Below, piece after piece: positions 1 to 8,175 of a stretch of DNA of 64,000 bases (position 1 is the first letter of the stretch; every line of letters starts with the position of its first letter). Made by a program: the position numbers and the translations under genes. The notes below the pieces were generated by a model that saw nothing but the letters and a program-made list of their open reading frames with translations, searched no databases and was not told the origin of the DNA. The stretch is from Limiplasma sp034927815 (GTDB lineage Bacteria > Bacillota > Clostridia > Christensenellales > Aristaeellaceae): contig JAYFPK010000017.1 of NCBI GenBank assembly GCA_034927815.1, forward strand, positions 39,861 to 103,860, read 5' to 3'.

Positions 1-3
1 CAT
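1..3 (-). CDS. Start codon of a leftward gene leaving the window
   Basis: Reading the minus strand, an ATG at the very edge is preceded by a purine-rich AAGGAAGG about eight bases upstream and by a promoter at 49-77. This indicates that a leftward gene begins here and continues outside the window. Only its start codon is visible, so nothing can be said about the product. Its position behind the end of the transporter operon suggests a separate transcription unit. Confidence 0.5.
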
Positions 4-48
4 GCACGCTTCCTTCCTTGTTTGCGAAACTCTTCCACGATTCGCTTT

Positions 49-77
49 ATTGTAACATGATTCCACAACAGGCGCAA
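49..77 (-). promoter_or_regulatory. Sigma-A type promoter for the gene at the left edge
   Basis: On the minus strand, TTGCGC (72-77) and TACAAT (49-54) are separated by 17 bases, a good housekeeping promoter spacing. It points at the ATG at positions 1-3. Confidence 0.5.
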
Positions 78-116
78 GGCGCTGGGCCGGGAACGAAAGC
101 CGGGAGTGGCATGCCA

Positions 117-154
117 AAAGGACCGCCGTGACAGGAGGATTCCGGCGGTCCTTT
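117..154 (-). terminator. Terminator hairpin after the sugar ABC transporter operon
   Basis: A perfect 12-bp stem (117-128 with 143-154, AAAGGACCGCCG pairing CGGCGGTCCTTT) lies directly downstream of the permease stop codon at 174. The stem ends in A/T pairs, giving a short U tract on either strand, so it may work in both directions. Confidence 0.75.
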
Positions 155-173
155 CTATATTTTAAGGAGGAAA

Positions 174-1184
174 TTACTGCTCCTTCTTCCCCGCGTACGC
201 GGCCACCAGCGCCAGGGCCAGCACCGCGCCCTTGACGGCGGGCAGCACGTAGTAGGAAACCGCCATGATGGTCAGGCCGTTTTCCAGGGTGGACACCAGC
301 ATGGCTCCCACCAAGGTGCCCAGGGCGTTGGGTTTTTCCGCGCCGCCCACGGAACGGCCCACGAACACCGCGGCAAGGGACTGCATGAGGTAGTTGTCGC
401 AGCACATCACCTGGGCGGAGCTTCCCCGGGAGGACACCAGAATGCCGCCCACGGCGATAAATACGGCGGTAATCATGCCGGCCAGGTAGCGGTACGCCTT
501 CACGTTGATGCCGGAGAGCTTGGCGGCCTGCTTGTTGCCGCCCATAGCGTAGATAAACCGGCCGTGTTTGGTGTACTCCAGAAAGATATAAGCGATGAGC
601 ACGCAGGCCAGCATGATGATGATAATCCAGGGATAGCGGCCAATGGCGGAAAAGGCGTCGGAAAGGGAGGTGCGAACGGGGGCGTTTCCGTTGGGCAGCC
701 GCATGCCGGTGGACACCGCGCCGCCGCCGATGTACCATTGGCCCAATCCCTGGTGCACGAACATCAAAGCGCAGGTCGCCAGCATATCCGGGATTTTGCA
801 GACCAAAATCAAAAACATGGTGAGCTGGTACATCACCAGGGTAGCCACAATGGTGACCACGATGCACAGCCACAGGGGCAGGCCGTACCACAGGTACATG
901 CTCACAAAAACATAAGCGGAGCAGCTTGCCAGGGTACAAGCGGACATATCAAAGCCGTCCGGGGCCATGGTGACGGTGGCGGCGATGCCGAACACCGTGG
1001 TAATGGACATGGCCCGCAGAATATTGATCATGTTATTTTCGGACATAAAACTGGTGCCCTTTACCAATGTGAAGATGATAAAGCAAAGCACCAACGTGAT
1101 GACGGCGGCCCAATTCAGCAGGAAGCGCAGGAAGGGATTGCCTTTATGGCTCTGGGCAGGGCGCGGGCTTAGGGAGGCTTGCAT
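174..1184 (-). CDS. Sugar ABC transporter permease, RbsC family
   Basis: The 336-residue product is a polytopic inner-membrane protein with about eight to ten hydrophobic segments, the normal size for the single permease type of CUT2 (ribose/AI-2 class) importers. The segment PDGFDMSACTLAS near residue 75 matches the substrate-path region of RbsC-like permeases. The start has a GAGGAG box seven bases upstream. It is the last gene of a binding protein, ATPase, permease operon that is divergent from the microcompartment operon, so the inferred substrate is the sugar degraded there: 5-methylthioribose, 5-deoxyribose or a related pentose. The family assignment is firm; the substrate is inferred from context only. 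Confidence 0.88.
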   Translation of the reverse strand: MQASLSPRPAQSHKGNPFLRFLLNWAAVITLVLCFIIFTLVKGTSFMSENNMINILRAMSITTVFGIAATVTMAPDGFDMSACTLASCSAYVFVSMYLWYGLPLWLCIVVTIVATLVMYQLTMFLILVCKIPDMLATCALMFVHQGLGQWYIGGGAVSTGMRLPNGNAPVRTSLSDAFSAIGRYPWIIIIMLACVLIAYIFLEYTKHGRFIYAMGGNKQAAKLSGINVKAYRYLAGMITAVFIAVGGILVSSRGSSAQVMCCDNYLMQSLAAVFVGRSVGGAEKPNALGTLVGAMLVSTLENGLTIMAVSYYVLPAVKGAVLALALVAAYAGKKEQ

Positions 1185-1223
1185 ACAAAATCTCCTCTCG
1201 TTTCTCTTGAGACTTCCCTGGAA

Positions 1224-2744
1224 TCAGGCGTAAGGGGCGGTGCTGCCCACAGCGTAGTGCATGATCTCGTCCTCATTGGTCTCGGCGGTGACCAATTCCG
1301 CCATGACCTTGCCGTCAAAGAGGACGTAGATGCGGTCGGCGATGGACAGCAGCTCGGAGTTTTCGCAGGTGGCGTAAATGGCGCTGGAGCCCTGCTTGGT
1401 GATGCCGTTAATCAGGCGGAAGATGTCGTGCTTCGCACCCACGTCCACGCCTTTGGTGGGCTCGTCAAAAATATATACGTCGCAATCTGCAGCCAGCCAT
1501 TTGCCCACGGCCACCTTCTGCTGGTTTCCGCCGGAGAGGTTGCGCACGTACTGCCGGATGGAGGGGGTCATAATGCCCAGATCCTTAACGTACTTGCGGG
1601 CGTTGGCGTCCACCTTGCGCTTTTTGATGAAGGACAGGGTGGTGAACTTGCCCAGGCATGCGGCGGACAGATTGAAGCTCACGTTCTCATTCACCAAAAC
1701 GCCTTCCTTGCGCCGCTCCTCGGGCACCAAAGCGATTCGGTTCTTCACGGCATGGGAGGGATTGCGGATTTTCAGCTCCACGCCGTTGTAGCGGAGGGTG
1801 CCCTCGGTTTTAGGATACGCGCCGAAAATGGTCTTGCACAGCTCGGATTTCCCCGCGCCCACCAGCCCGGCGATGCCCACGATTTCGCCCCGGCGCACGT
1901 ACAGGGACACGTCGTTCACCTTGCCGTCGGCTCCGCACAGGTGGTTCACCTCAAAGATCCGCTCGCCGATGTGGGTTTTCTCCTTGGAGAAGATCTCCTC
2001 AAAGGAATGGCCCAGCATCTTTTCCACAATCTCCTTGGTGGTGGTTTGCGGGGTCACGGGGCTGGTGTCCACGATTTCGCCGTTGCGCATAACGGTGTAG
2101 CGGTCGCAGATCTGGATCACCTCGTTGATACGGTGGGAGATGAAGATGATGGCGATATTCTCCGTCTCCCGCAGGTGCTTCACCACCCGGAAAAGCTCCG
2201 CGGTTTCGGTGTCGCTGAGGGGGGCGGTGGGTTCGTCCAAAATGAGGAAGTTGCATTGGGCGGCGATGGCCTTGGCGATAAGCACCATCTGCTTTTGCGC
2301 CAGCGTCAGGCTGGATACCAGCCTTCGTACGTTCACGTCGATATGGAGCCGCTCCAGGATCTCCTTGGCCCTGCGGCGGATCACAGCCCAGTTGATGACC
2401 GGAGCCTTGAAATCCATTACCATTTGGTTGAGCATCACGTTTTCCGCCACGGACAGGGTAGGCACCAGCGCGGTATCCACCTCCTGAAAGACGATCTGGA
2501 TGCCATGCTTTTTGGCTGCCATGGTGGAGCGCAAATCCAACACCTGATCGTTCAGGTACACCTCCCCCGTGTAGGTGGGGTTCGCCCCCGAGAGAATTTT
2601 CATCAGGGTGGATTTTCCGGCCCCATTGGCCCCCACCACCGCCCGAATTTCCCCGGTGCTCACTTGGAAGTCGCAGTTTTGCAACGCCTTCACACCGGGG
2701 AACTCGATGGACACGTTTCTTGTGCCAAGCGTCAGTTTCTCCAT
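1224..2744 (-). CDS. Sugar ABC transporter ATPase with two nucleotide-binding domains, RbsA family
   Basis: This about 506-residue cytoplasmic ATPase energises a CUT2-type sugar importer. Two ABC domains are visible: the first has Walker A GANGAGKST and Walker B FLILDEPTAP, the second a Walker A GLVGAGKSE, the signature LSGGNQQK and Walker B VYIFDEPTKGVD. The tandem arrangement and length are typical of RbsA/MglA/LsrA. An upstream in-frame ATG at 2766-2768 exists, but the ATG at 2742-2744 is preferred because an AGGAGAGG box lies at correct distance before it. It sits between the binding-protein and permease genes and should assemble with both. Confidence 0.9.
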   Translation of the reverse strand: MEKLTLGTRNVSIEFPGVKALQNCDFQVSTGEIRAVVGANGAGKSTLMKILSGANPTYTGEVYLNDQVLDLRSTMAAKKHGIQIVFQEVDTALVPTLSVAENVMLNQMVMDFKAPVINWAVIRRRAKEILERLHIDVNVRRLVSSLTLAQKQMVLIAKAIAAQCNFLILDEPTAPLSDTETAELFRVVKHLRETENIAIIFISHRINEVIQICDRYTVMRNGEIVDTSPVTPQTTTKEIVEKMLGHSFEEIFSKEKTHIGERIFEVNHLCGADGKVNDVSLYVRRGEIVGIAGLVGAGKSELCKTIFGAYPKTEGTLRYNGVELKIRNPSHAVKNRIALVPEERRKEGVLVNENVSFNLSAACLGKFTTLSFIKKRKVDANARKYVKDLGIMTPSIRQYVRNLSGGNQQKVAVGKWLAADCDVYIFDEPTKGVDVGAKHDIFRLINGITKQGSSAIYATCENSELLSIADRIYVLFDGKVMAELVTAETNEDEIMHYAVGSTAPYA

Positions 2745-2786
2745 GAGGTTCCCTCTCCTCTTATTCATGAGCGGAGCTTTGAAGGA

Positions 2787-2818
2787 AGAAGCGCCGGAGC
2801 AAGGACTCCGACGCTTCT
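2787..2818 (-). terminator. Intra-operon hairpin between binding protein and ATPase genes
   Basis: A stem of AGAAGCG and CGGAG (one internal mismatch) pairing with CTCCG and CGCTTCT lies between the two genes and is followed on the minus strand by a T-rich stretch. Such partial terminators commonly keep the binding-protein message more abundant than the ATPase/permease message; that role is inferred. Confidence 0.6.
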
Positions 2819-2861
2819 CTTTGTCAAAACATTGCTCGAATGGGCTTGCCTTTGGCCGCGC

Positions 2862-3974
2862 TTACTTGTGGAGCAGGTCGGCGGGCATCCAGTCGGCCAC
2901 GGACAGGTAAGAGAGGTTGCCGTAGGTGTCGGTGGCGATCTCGCCCAGGTTCTCCACGGTGGAGTCGGGCTTGAGCTGGCTGGCCAAAATGGCGGTGCCG
3001 GGCACTTCCACCACATCCACGCCGTACTCGCCGGAAGCGGGGTCGTAGATCTTGTCATACTCTCCGGCCAGCTGGAGCAGCAGGAGGCGCATGGCGATCT
3101 CGCCGTTGAGGGTCCAGTCGGTGGTGCCGGCGGCAGTCCAGATGTCGGGGCGGGTGAGCATGTTGGTCACGTCCACGGGATCGATGTCCACGGAAGCCAT
3201 GGGCAGCGCCTCGCCCACATTGCCGTTGAAGTTGTCGTTCTCAAAGATGGCGTTGTACAGGCCCTGGCCGTACAGGTCGTAGTAGGCCACCACGCCGTCC
3301 ACATCCTCGCGCTTCAAGCCCTGGAGATACGCGGCGGACACGGCGTTGGCGGAATCCATGGTATCCTGAAGGGGCTGCACTTCGCCCACGGTGACGATCT
3401 TGCCGGCAGCCTCGTACTCCTGCCAGCCGACCTCGCGGCGGTCAAAGGGGCTGTTGTAGTTGGGGCCGCGCCATACCTTCACCAAGCGTACGCCCTCGCC
3501 GAACCGCTCGATGAAGCTGTCCAGCAGAACGGTCACCAGGCTCTTGTCCTGCTGGAAGAGCTGGGTCACGCCGGGGAGCTTCTTGGCTTCGCCGTCTGCG
3601 TAGAACTGGGTGTCGAAGCACATGATCTTCAGGTCGGGATACTGTTCGGTGATCTCCTTCAGGAATACATAGGAGCCGTCCTTGTTGCCATGGCTGAGGA
3701 GAAGCCCGTCATACCCGGCGGCGGCGCACTGGCTGATGGTATCCTGCCATTTGTTGAAGTCGTTGTCGCAGAAGAAGAAATCGAACTGCACGTCCAGGGC
3801 GGCGCACAGGTCCGCGCAGGAGTCCTTCCACATCTGGAAGATGGTAGCGGACGTCAGCAGCATAATGTAGGCTACCTTCTTGCCTGCCACGGGGTTGGCG
3901 GGTTCTGCCAGAGATGACGTGAACAGAGTCGTCGCCATCATCAGAGCCAATACCAAGGCTAGAATCTTTTTCAT
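2862..3974 (-). CDS. Periplasmic-type sugar-binding protein, RbsB family
   Basis: The 370-residue product begins with a signal peptide (MKKILALVLALMM then a small-residue cleavage region ending SLA). The mature part is a type 1 periplasmic-binding fold, for example VAYIMLLTSATIFQMWKDS at the start of the first lobe and EDVDGVVAYYDLYGQG later. No lipobox cysteine is obvious, so anchoring is unclear. An AGGAGG box precedes the ATG. As first gene of the transporter operon it should capture the substrate outside the membrane. Its divergent placement, sharing an intergenic region with the microcompartment operon, makes a methylthioribose or deoxyribose ligand likely but unproven. Confidence 0.87.
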   Translation of the reverse strand: MKKILALVLALMMATTLFTSSLAEPANPVAGKKVAYIMLLTSATIFQMWKDSCADLCAALDVQFDFFFCDNDFNKWQDTISQCAAAGYDGLLLSHGNKDGSYVFLKEITEQYPDLKIMCFDTQFYADGEAKKLPGVTQLFQQDKSLVTVLLDSFIERFGEGVRLVKVWRGPNYNSPFDRREVGWQEYEAAGKIVTVGEVQPLQDTMDSANAVSAAYLQGLKREDVDGVVAYYDLYGQGLYNAIFENDNFNGNVGEALPMASVDIDPVDVTNMLTRPDIWTAAGTTDWTLNGEIAMRLLLLQLAGEYDKIYDPASGEYGVDVVEVPGTAILASQLKPDSTVENLGEIATDTYGNLSYLSVADWMPADLLHK

Positions 3975-4034
3975 GGTAAACCTCCTATTAAATTCTTTGG
4001 GGTTTTCAGGGAACGCTTACCCCTTGTTGAGGCC

Positions 4035-4063
4035 AGTATAGCACCTTTCCGGAGTAAAGGCAA
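4035..4063 (-). promoter_or_regulatory. Promoter of the sugar ABC transporter operon
   Basis: On the minus strand, TTGCCT (4058-4063) and TATACT (4035-4040) are 17 bases apart, about 60 bases upstream of the binding-protein start codon. The rest of this roughly 310-base intergenic region is AT-rich and holds the divergent promoter and two inverted repeats listed separately. Confidence 0.6.
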
Positions 4064-4172
4064 GTGCAAATTTCATATTTTTTTAGTTATTTTTTCGATG
4101 CTTGTTAAGTGCGGCAAATTCCGATAATTCAATGTTTTAGCTGATTTTTCCCAAATTATGTTTATAATTCAG

Positions 4173-4197
4173 TCCAAAATTAGATTTTCATTTTGGA
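4173..4197. promoter_or_regulatory. Inverted repeat upstream of the microcompartment promoter
   Basis: TCCAAAAT (4173-4180) and ATTTTGGA (4190-4197) form a perfect 8-bp inverted repeat with a 9-base spacer, ending nine bases before the -35 box of the rightward promoter. The position fits an activator or repressor site that could serve both divergent operons. No regulator can be assigned from sequence alone. Confidence 0.45.
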
Positions 4198-4206
4198 AAG
4201 ATACTG

Positions 4207-4235
4207 TTGACAACACCCTGTTATGTCACTATAAT
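4207..4235 (+). promoter_or_regulatory. Consensus sigma-A promoter of the microcompartment operon
   Basis: TTGACA (4207-4212) and TATAAT (4230-4235) are perfect consensus hexamers with 17-base spacing. Transcription would start near 4242, about 45 bases before the aldolase gene. Such a strong core promoter implies tight control by a repressor. Confidence 0.85.
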
Positions 4236-4249
4236 GAAAAGGCAGTTAG

Positions 4250-4261
4250 TAAACGTGTTTA
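4250..4261. promoter_or_regulatory. Candidate LacI-family operator over the transcription start
   Basis: TAAAC-GT-GTTTA is a 5+2+5 near-palindrome about ten bases downstream of the predicted start site, where a repressor would block transcription. Its AAACG core resembles LacI-family operators, and a LacI-type gene lies inside the locus at 16302. A second, weaker dyad (AACGA..TCGTT) follows at about 4280-4297. The assignment is inferred. Confidence 0.4.
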
Positions 4262-4288
4262 TAAATAAACAAATACTGAACGATTTTG

Positions 4289-5182
4289 ATGTCGTTTAAT
4301 AAAACGGAAAGCGTGCGGGTGAAGGGCATGGCATATCACCGTCATTATCCCACGGATGGGGAAGCCAAAAAGCTGATCGTGGAAATCGGAAAGCGCATGT
4401 ATATGAAGAACTTTGTCGCCGCCAACGACGGCAACATCAGCTGCAAGGTGGACGATGATATCATCTGGACCACGCCTACCGGCGTGTCCAAGGGCTTTAT
4501 GGGCGAGGACGAGATGGTAAAGCTGCGCCTGGACGGCACCGTGCTTTCCCAGGGGGAGCGGGGTCCCTCCAGCGAGGTGAAGATGCACCTGCGCATTTAT
4601 CAGGAAAACCCCGAAGCCATGGGTGTGTGCCACGCCCATCCCCCCATCAGCACCTCCTTTGCCATCGCCGGCATAGGGCTGGATAAGGCGATCTATCCCG
4701 AGGCCCTGGTGAATCTGGGTACCGTCCCCTGCGTCCATTACGAGGCCCCAGGGTCCCAGGGCATCCCGGATTCCATCGCCCCCTACGCCAGGGACTATCA
4801 CGCGCTGCTGCTGGCCAACCACGGGGCGGTGGCCTGGGGGCCCTCCCTGCTGGAGGCCTGGTACAGGCTGGAGTCCACGGAACATTACGCCATGGTGCTC
4901 ATGTATACCGGCAATATTATCGGAAGGGCCAATGTGCTCAGCTGCGATCAGGTGAACGAGCTCATCCAGATCCGCCAAAAGCTGGGCATCACCTCCGGAG
5001 GCGTTCCTCCATGCTCTCCCCGCCCCACCAATACCCAGGACGTTATCCCGGGGCATTCCCCTGTGGGCGCGCCGCTTTTGGACGCATCTTGCGGCTGCGC
5101 CGGAAACCGGGCTCAAAGCGAAGTGGATATACAGGCGGTTACCCAGGCGGTGCTGGCCAGGCTGCAAAACCTGGGCAAGTAG
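4289..5182 (+). CDS. Class II (zinc) sugar-phosphate aldolase with C-terminal encapsulation-like peptide
   Basis: This FucA/RhaD-type aldolase probably splits 5-methylthioribulose-1-phosphate or 5-deoxyribulose-1-phosphate into DHAP and an aldehyde. The catalytic glutamate (about residue 96, PSSEVKMHL) and three zinc histidines (HAH at 115 and 117, ANHG at 178) are present. After the domain, near residue 230, comes a Gly/Pro/Ser-rich linker and then an amphipathic helix in the last 20 residues (SEVDIQAVTQAVLARL), the signature of BMC cargo targeting. The start is uncertain: TTG at 4286, ATG at 4289 or ATG at 4328 are possible, with no clear ribosome site. It is the first gene after the consensus promoter. 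Confidence 0.85.
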   Translation: MSFNKTESVRVKGMAYHRHYPTDGEAKKLIVEIGKRMYMKNFVAANDGNISCKVDDDIIWTTPTGVSKGFMGEDEMVKLRLDGTVLSQGERGPSSEVKMHLRIYQENPEAMGVCHAHPPISTSFAIAGIGLDKAIYPEALVNLGTVPCVHYEAPGSQGIPDSIAPYARDYHALLLANHGAVAWGPSLLEAWYRLESTEHYAMVLMYTGNIIGRANVLSCDQVNELIQIRQKLGITSGGVPPCSPRPTNTQDVIPGHSPVGAPLLDASCGCAGNRAQSEVDIQAVTQAVLARLQNLGK

Positions 5183-5222
5183 CCCATGTTCCTGCTGGAA
5201 CGGAGGGGAGGAGAGTCAGCCA

Positions 5223-6557
5223 ATGAAAGCAGTGGTATTGGGAGGCGTGGCCGCGGGCATGAGCGCCGCCTCCAAGCTCAAGCGGGAGAAGCCCGATACG
5301 GAAATCTCCGTGTACGAGCGGGGCAGCTTCCTCTCCTATGGGGCCTGCGGGCTTCCCTATTACATCGGCGGCTTCAACACGGACCCGGCCAAGCTCATCG
5401 CCCGGACCCGGCAGCAGTTTGAGGAGATGGGCATCTGTACCTTTCTGCGCCACGAAGCCCTCCGGCTGGACCCGGCCCAAAAAAGGGTGGAAATCAAGAA
5501 TCACGACACAGGGGAAACCTTCTGGGACAGTTATGACGCGCTGATGATCGCCGTGGGCTCAGGCAGCGTGGTGCCCAGGGTGGAGGGGGCGGACCTTCCC
5601 TCGGTGTTCTATGTCAAAACCATGGAGGACGGCCTCCTGTTTGAAAGGATTCTCCGCCTGTCCAGCGTGAAGGAGACGGTGATCGTGGGCGGCGGGTACA
5701 TCGGGCTGGAGATGGCGGAGGCCCTGCTCCACCTTGGCAAGAAGGTCACGGTGCTGGAGGCCGCCCAGCGGCTGCTGACGCCCTTTGAACCGGAGTTTTC
5801 CGAGATGGCGGCCCAGGAATTGGAGCGGCAGGGGGCCCTGGTGAGGCTGGGCGAACGGGTAACGGGCTTCTCCGGGGAAAGGGATCACCGGGTGGTGCAT
5901 ACCGGCCGGGGGGAGTACCGGGCGGACGTGGTGCTGGTGTCCATCGGCGTGGTGCCCGCCACGGACTTCTTGAAGGATAGCGGCCTGGAGATGGCCCGAA
6001 ACGGAGCCATCGTCGTGGACCGCCAGCAGCGCGCCAGCCTGCCGGACGTGTTTGCCGCCGGGGACTGCGCCACCTGCTGGCACCGGCTGGCCCAGGAGAA
6101 TTACTTTCTGCCCCTTGGCACCGTGGCCAACAAATGCGGCCGCATCGCCGGGGCGAACATGGCCGGAGGACACGAGGTCTTTGAAGGCGCGCTGGGCTCC
6201 GCGGCCATCAAGGTCTGCGGCTTGGAGATGGCCCGCACGGGCCTGAGCGAAGCGGATGCGGCCCGGCTGGGCATTGACTATGCCACAAAGCTGGTGACCT
6301 CCCAGGATCATCCCTCCTATTACCCGGACCCGGCAAAGCTCACCATCAAGCTGCTGTATGAAAAGCGCACCCGGCGGCTGCTGGGGGCCAACATCGCGGG
6401 AGCGAAGAACGCGGTGCTGCGGGGCAACCTCCTGGCTACCGCCATCCACGCGGGCATGAGCACCGAGGAACTGGGCATGGTGGATCTGGCCTACGCGCCC
6501 CCCTTTGCCAGCGTTTGGGACGCGGTGCACATCGCGGCCAACGCGGCGAAATCATGA
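5223..6557 (+). CDS. FAD-dependent pyridine nucleotide-disulfide oxidoreductase, CoA-disulfide reductase-like
   Basis: The 444-residue flavoprotein has an N-terminal FAD-binding motif (VLGGVAAGMSAA), a redox cysteine near residue 42 in SYGACGLPYYIGG, a central NAD(P)H-binding motif (VIVGGGYIGLEMAE) and a C-terminal dimerisation domain. The SxxxCGLPYY pattern is that of CoA-disulfide reductases and related NADH oxidases/peroxidases. GGAGGGGAGGAG precedes the ATG. Inside a microcompartment operon it could keep CoA reduced or reoxidise NADH produced by the aldehyde dehydrogenase; both are inferences. It shows no encapsulation helix at either end. NADH oxidase versus CoA-disulfide reductase cannot be separated by eye. 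Confidence 0.85.
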   Translation: MKAVVLGGVAAGMSAASKLKREKPDTEISVYERGSFLSYGACGLPYYIGGFNTDPAKLIARTRQQFEEMGICTFLRHEALRLDPAQKRVEIKNHDTGETFWDSYDALMIAVGSGSVVPRVEGADLPSVFYVKTMEDGLLFERILRLSSVKETVIVGGGYIGLEMAEALLHLGKKVTVLEAAQRLLTPFEPEFSEMAAQELERQGALVRLGERVTGFSGERDHRVVHTGRGEYRADVVLVSIGVVPATDFLKDSGLEMARNGAIVVDRQQRASLPDVFAAGDCATCWHRLAQENYFLPLGTVANKCGRIAGANMAGGHEVFEGALGSAAIKVCGLEMARTGLSEADAARLGIDYATKLVTSQDHPSYYPDPAKLTIKLLYEKRTRRLLGANIAGAKNAVLRGNLLATAIHAGMSTEELGMVDLAYAPPFASVWDAVHIAANAAKS

Positions 6558-6603
6558 ACCTGCCGCCCCAAGCGTACCTTTTTGATGAAAGCGAGGGACT
6601 TCC

Positions 6604-7416
6604 GTGAGCAAGCTGCTCCCCCTGGCCGACGCCATCCGCGCCATTCCCGACGGCGCGCTGCTGGGCCTGGGCGGAAACACCTTAAACCGCGCCCCCATGG
6701 CCGCGGTGATGGAGCTGGCCCGCCAAGGGAAGCGGGACCTTCGCCTGGTGAAAACCGCCGGGGGCATGGATGTGGACCTGCTATGCCTGGCGGGCTGCGC
6801 CGCCAGCGTGGACGCGGGCTTTGTGAGCTACGAAACGGAGTATTCCCTCTGCCGGCACTACCGCAGGGCTGTGCAGCGGGGCCTTGTAAAGGCCAATGAG
6901 CATGCGTGCTATACGGTTATCAGCGCACTGCGGGCCGCCAGCTGCGGCATCCCTTTCATGCCGGTCCGGGGGCTGATTGCCAGCGATCTGCTGTCGGTCA
7001 ACGACTACTTCGCCCCCGTGGCCGATCCCTTTACCGGCGAAAGCCTGAATGCCGTGAAGGCCATCAGGCCGGACGTGTGCATCATCCATGCCCAGCTTGC
7101 CGATGACCGGGGCAATGCATTTTTGGAAGGGCCCCAGTACGACGACGTTCTGCTGACCCGGGCTTCCCAAAGCACCCTTGTCACCGCCGAGCGTATCGTA
7201 GGGGAGGATTTTTTTGCCCGGTCCCGGGAAAAGGCCCACATTCCCCATTTCCTGGTAAAGGCGGTGGTCCGCGCTCCCCGGGGCGCGGCTCCCGGCGCTT
7301 GCCACGGGGCTTACGGCGTCAATGACGGGGACATCCGTTCCTTCCTGGGGCTGGAGGACGACGCCTCCCTGGAGGCGTGGCTGCAAAGGAGGCCGCGCTA
7401 TGCTCAGGCCCTGTGA
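6604..7416 (+). CDS. CoA-transferase alpha subunit, GctA-like
   Basis: The 270-residue product matches the alpha subunit of family I CoA-transferases (LGLGGNTLNRAPMAAVMELA near residue 20, then FMPVRGLIASDLL and DVCIIHAQLADDRGN). Family I enzymes move CoA between an acyl-CoA and an acid. The gene starts with GTG behind a short AGGG box and overlaps the beta-subunit gene by 17 bases. In this operon it could exchange CoA between the acyl-CoA made in the shell and acetate or another acid, conserving the thioester bond; this is an inference. A CoA-transferase pair is not a standard part of Pdu- or Eut-type loci. Confidence 0.82.
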   Translation: MSKLLPLADAIRAIPDGALLGLGGNTLNRAPMAAVMELARQGKRDLRLVKTAGGMDVDLLCLAGCAASVDAGFVSYETEYSLCRHYRRAVQRGLVKANEHACYTVISALRAASCGIPFMPVRGLIASDLLSVNDYFAPVADPFTGESLNAVKAIRPDVCIIHAQLADDRGNAFLEGPQYDDVLLTRASQSTLVTAERIVGEDFFARSREKAHIPHFLVKAVVRAPRGAAPGACHGAYGVNDGDIRSFLGLEDDASLEAWLQRRPRYAQAL

Positions 7417-8116
7417 CCTCATGGCGGTGTGCATGGCCCGGCTTCTCAGGGATGGAGAAACGGTGTTCCACGGCGTCAGCTCCCATCTGCCCATGATCGC
7501 CATTTTGCTGGCCAAGGCCACCCACGCGCCCCATGCGGTGCACCTGAATATCCCCGGGGGCGTGGATCCGGCAAATCCCCGGCTGCAAAGCTTCACCAGC
7601 GCGGGGGACGATCTGTGGACTTCGGCCCAGGCGGAGTTTTCCTTGCAAGAGGTCTTTGACCTGAGTATGCGGGGCGGGCTGGACGCGGCCTTTTTAAGCG
7701 GGGTTCAGTTTGACAACCGCGGCGGCGTCAACGCGTCCGTCATCGGCGAATACCGCAAGCCCAAGGTACGCCTGCCGGGGGGCGCGGGCAGCGCGGTGCT
7801 CATTCCCACAGCCAAGCGGGCCATCCTCTGGCGCGCCAAGCACGACCGGCGCACCTTTACCGGCGCCCTGGATTTTCTCACCGCCCGGGGCAATGTCAGC
7901 GACATCATCACACCCCTTTGCGCCTTTACGATGTACCAGGGGGAGCTGATCCTCAAAAGCGTGCACCCCACCTCCAGCGTGGAGGAAGTCGCCCGGCATA
8001 CGGACTTTCCCCTGCGCTACCTGTCCCTGGCCGTCACGCCCCCTCCCACCCGGGAGGAGCTGTGCAAGCTGGAGGAGATTGATCCCCAGGACCTGCGCAG
8101 CCTGGAGTTTCGCTAA
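7400..8116 (+). CDS. CoA-transferase beta subunit, GctB-like
   Basis: The 238-residue product resembles beta subunits of family I CoA-transferases: LAKATHAPHAVHLNIPGG near the N-terminus, a GLDAAFLSGVQFDNRGG segment and LPGGAGSA near residue 130. The catalytic glutamate of the family normally lies in the beta subunit, but I did not identify it with certainty. The ATG at 7400 has an AAGGAGG box eight bases upstream, inside the end of the alpha-subunit gene, which indicates translational coupling. The reading frame stays open upstream to 7322, but that extension has no homology-like features. Confidence 0.8.
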   Translation: MLRPCDLMAVCMARLLRDGETVFHGVSSHLPMIAILLAKATHAPHAVHLNIPGGVDPANPRLQSFTSAGDDLWTSAQAEFSLQEVFDLSMRGGLDAAFLSGVQFDNRGGVNASVIGEYRKPKVRLPGGAGSAVLIPTAKRAILWRAKHDRRTFTGALDFLTARGNVSDIITPLCAFTMYQGELILKSVHPTSSVEEVARHTDFPLRYLSLAVTPPPTREELCKLEEIDPQDLRSLEFR

Positions 8117-8175
8117 CAAGCCGCCCGAAGCCGCAGGAGCTTGGCTTCATGATTTGAGAGAAGGAAGGTTTGACC

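Noticed and set aside
1179..3917. A 912-codon open frame on the plus strand opposite the ABC transporter operon
   Set aside because: It lies antisense to three well-supported genes; its His/Gly/Val-rich composition is what high-GC antisense frames give, and no domain is recognisable.
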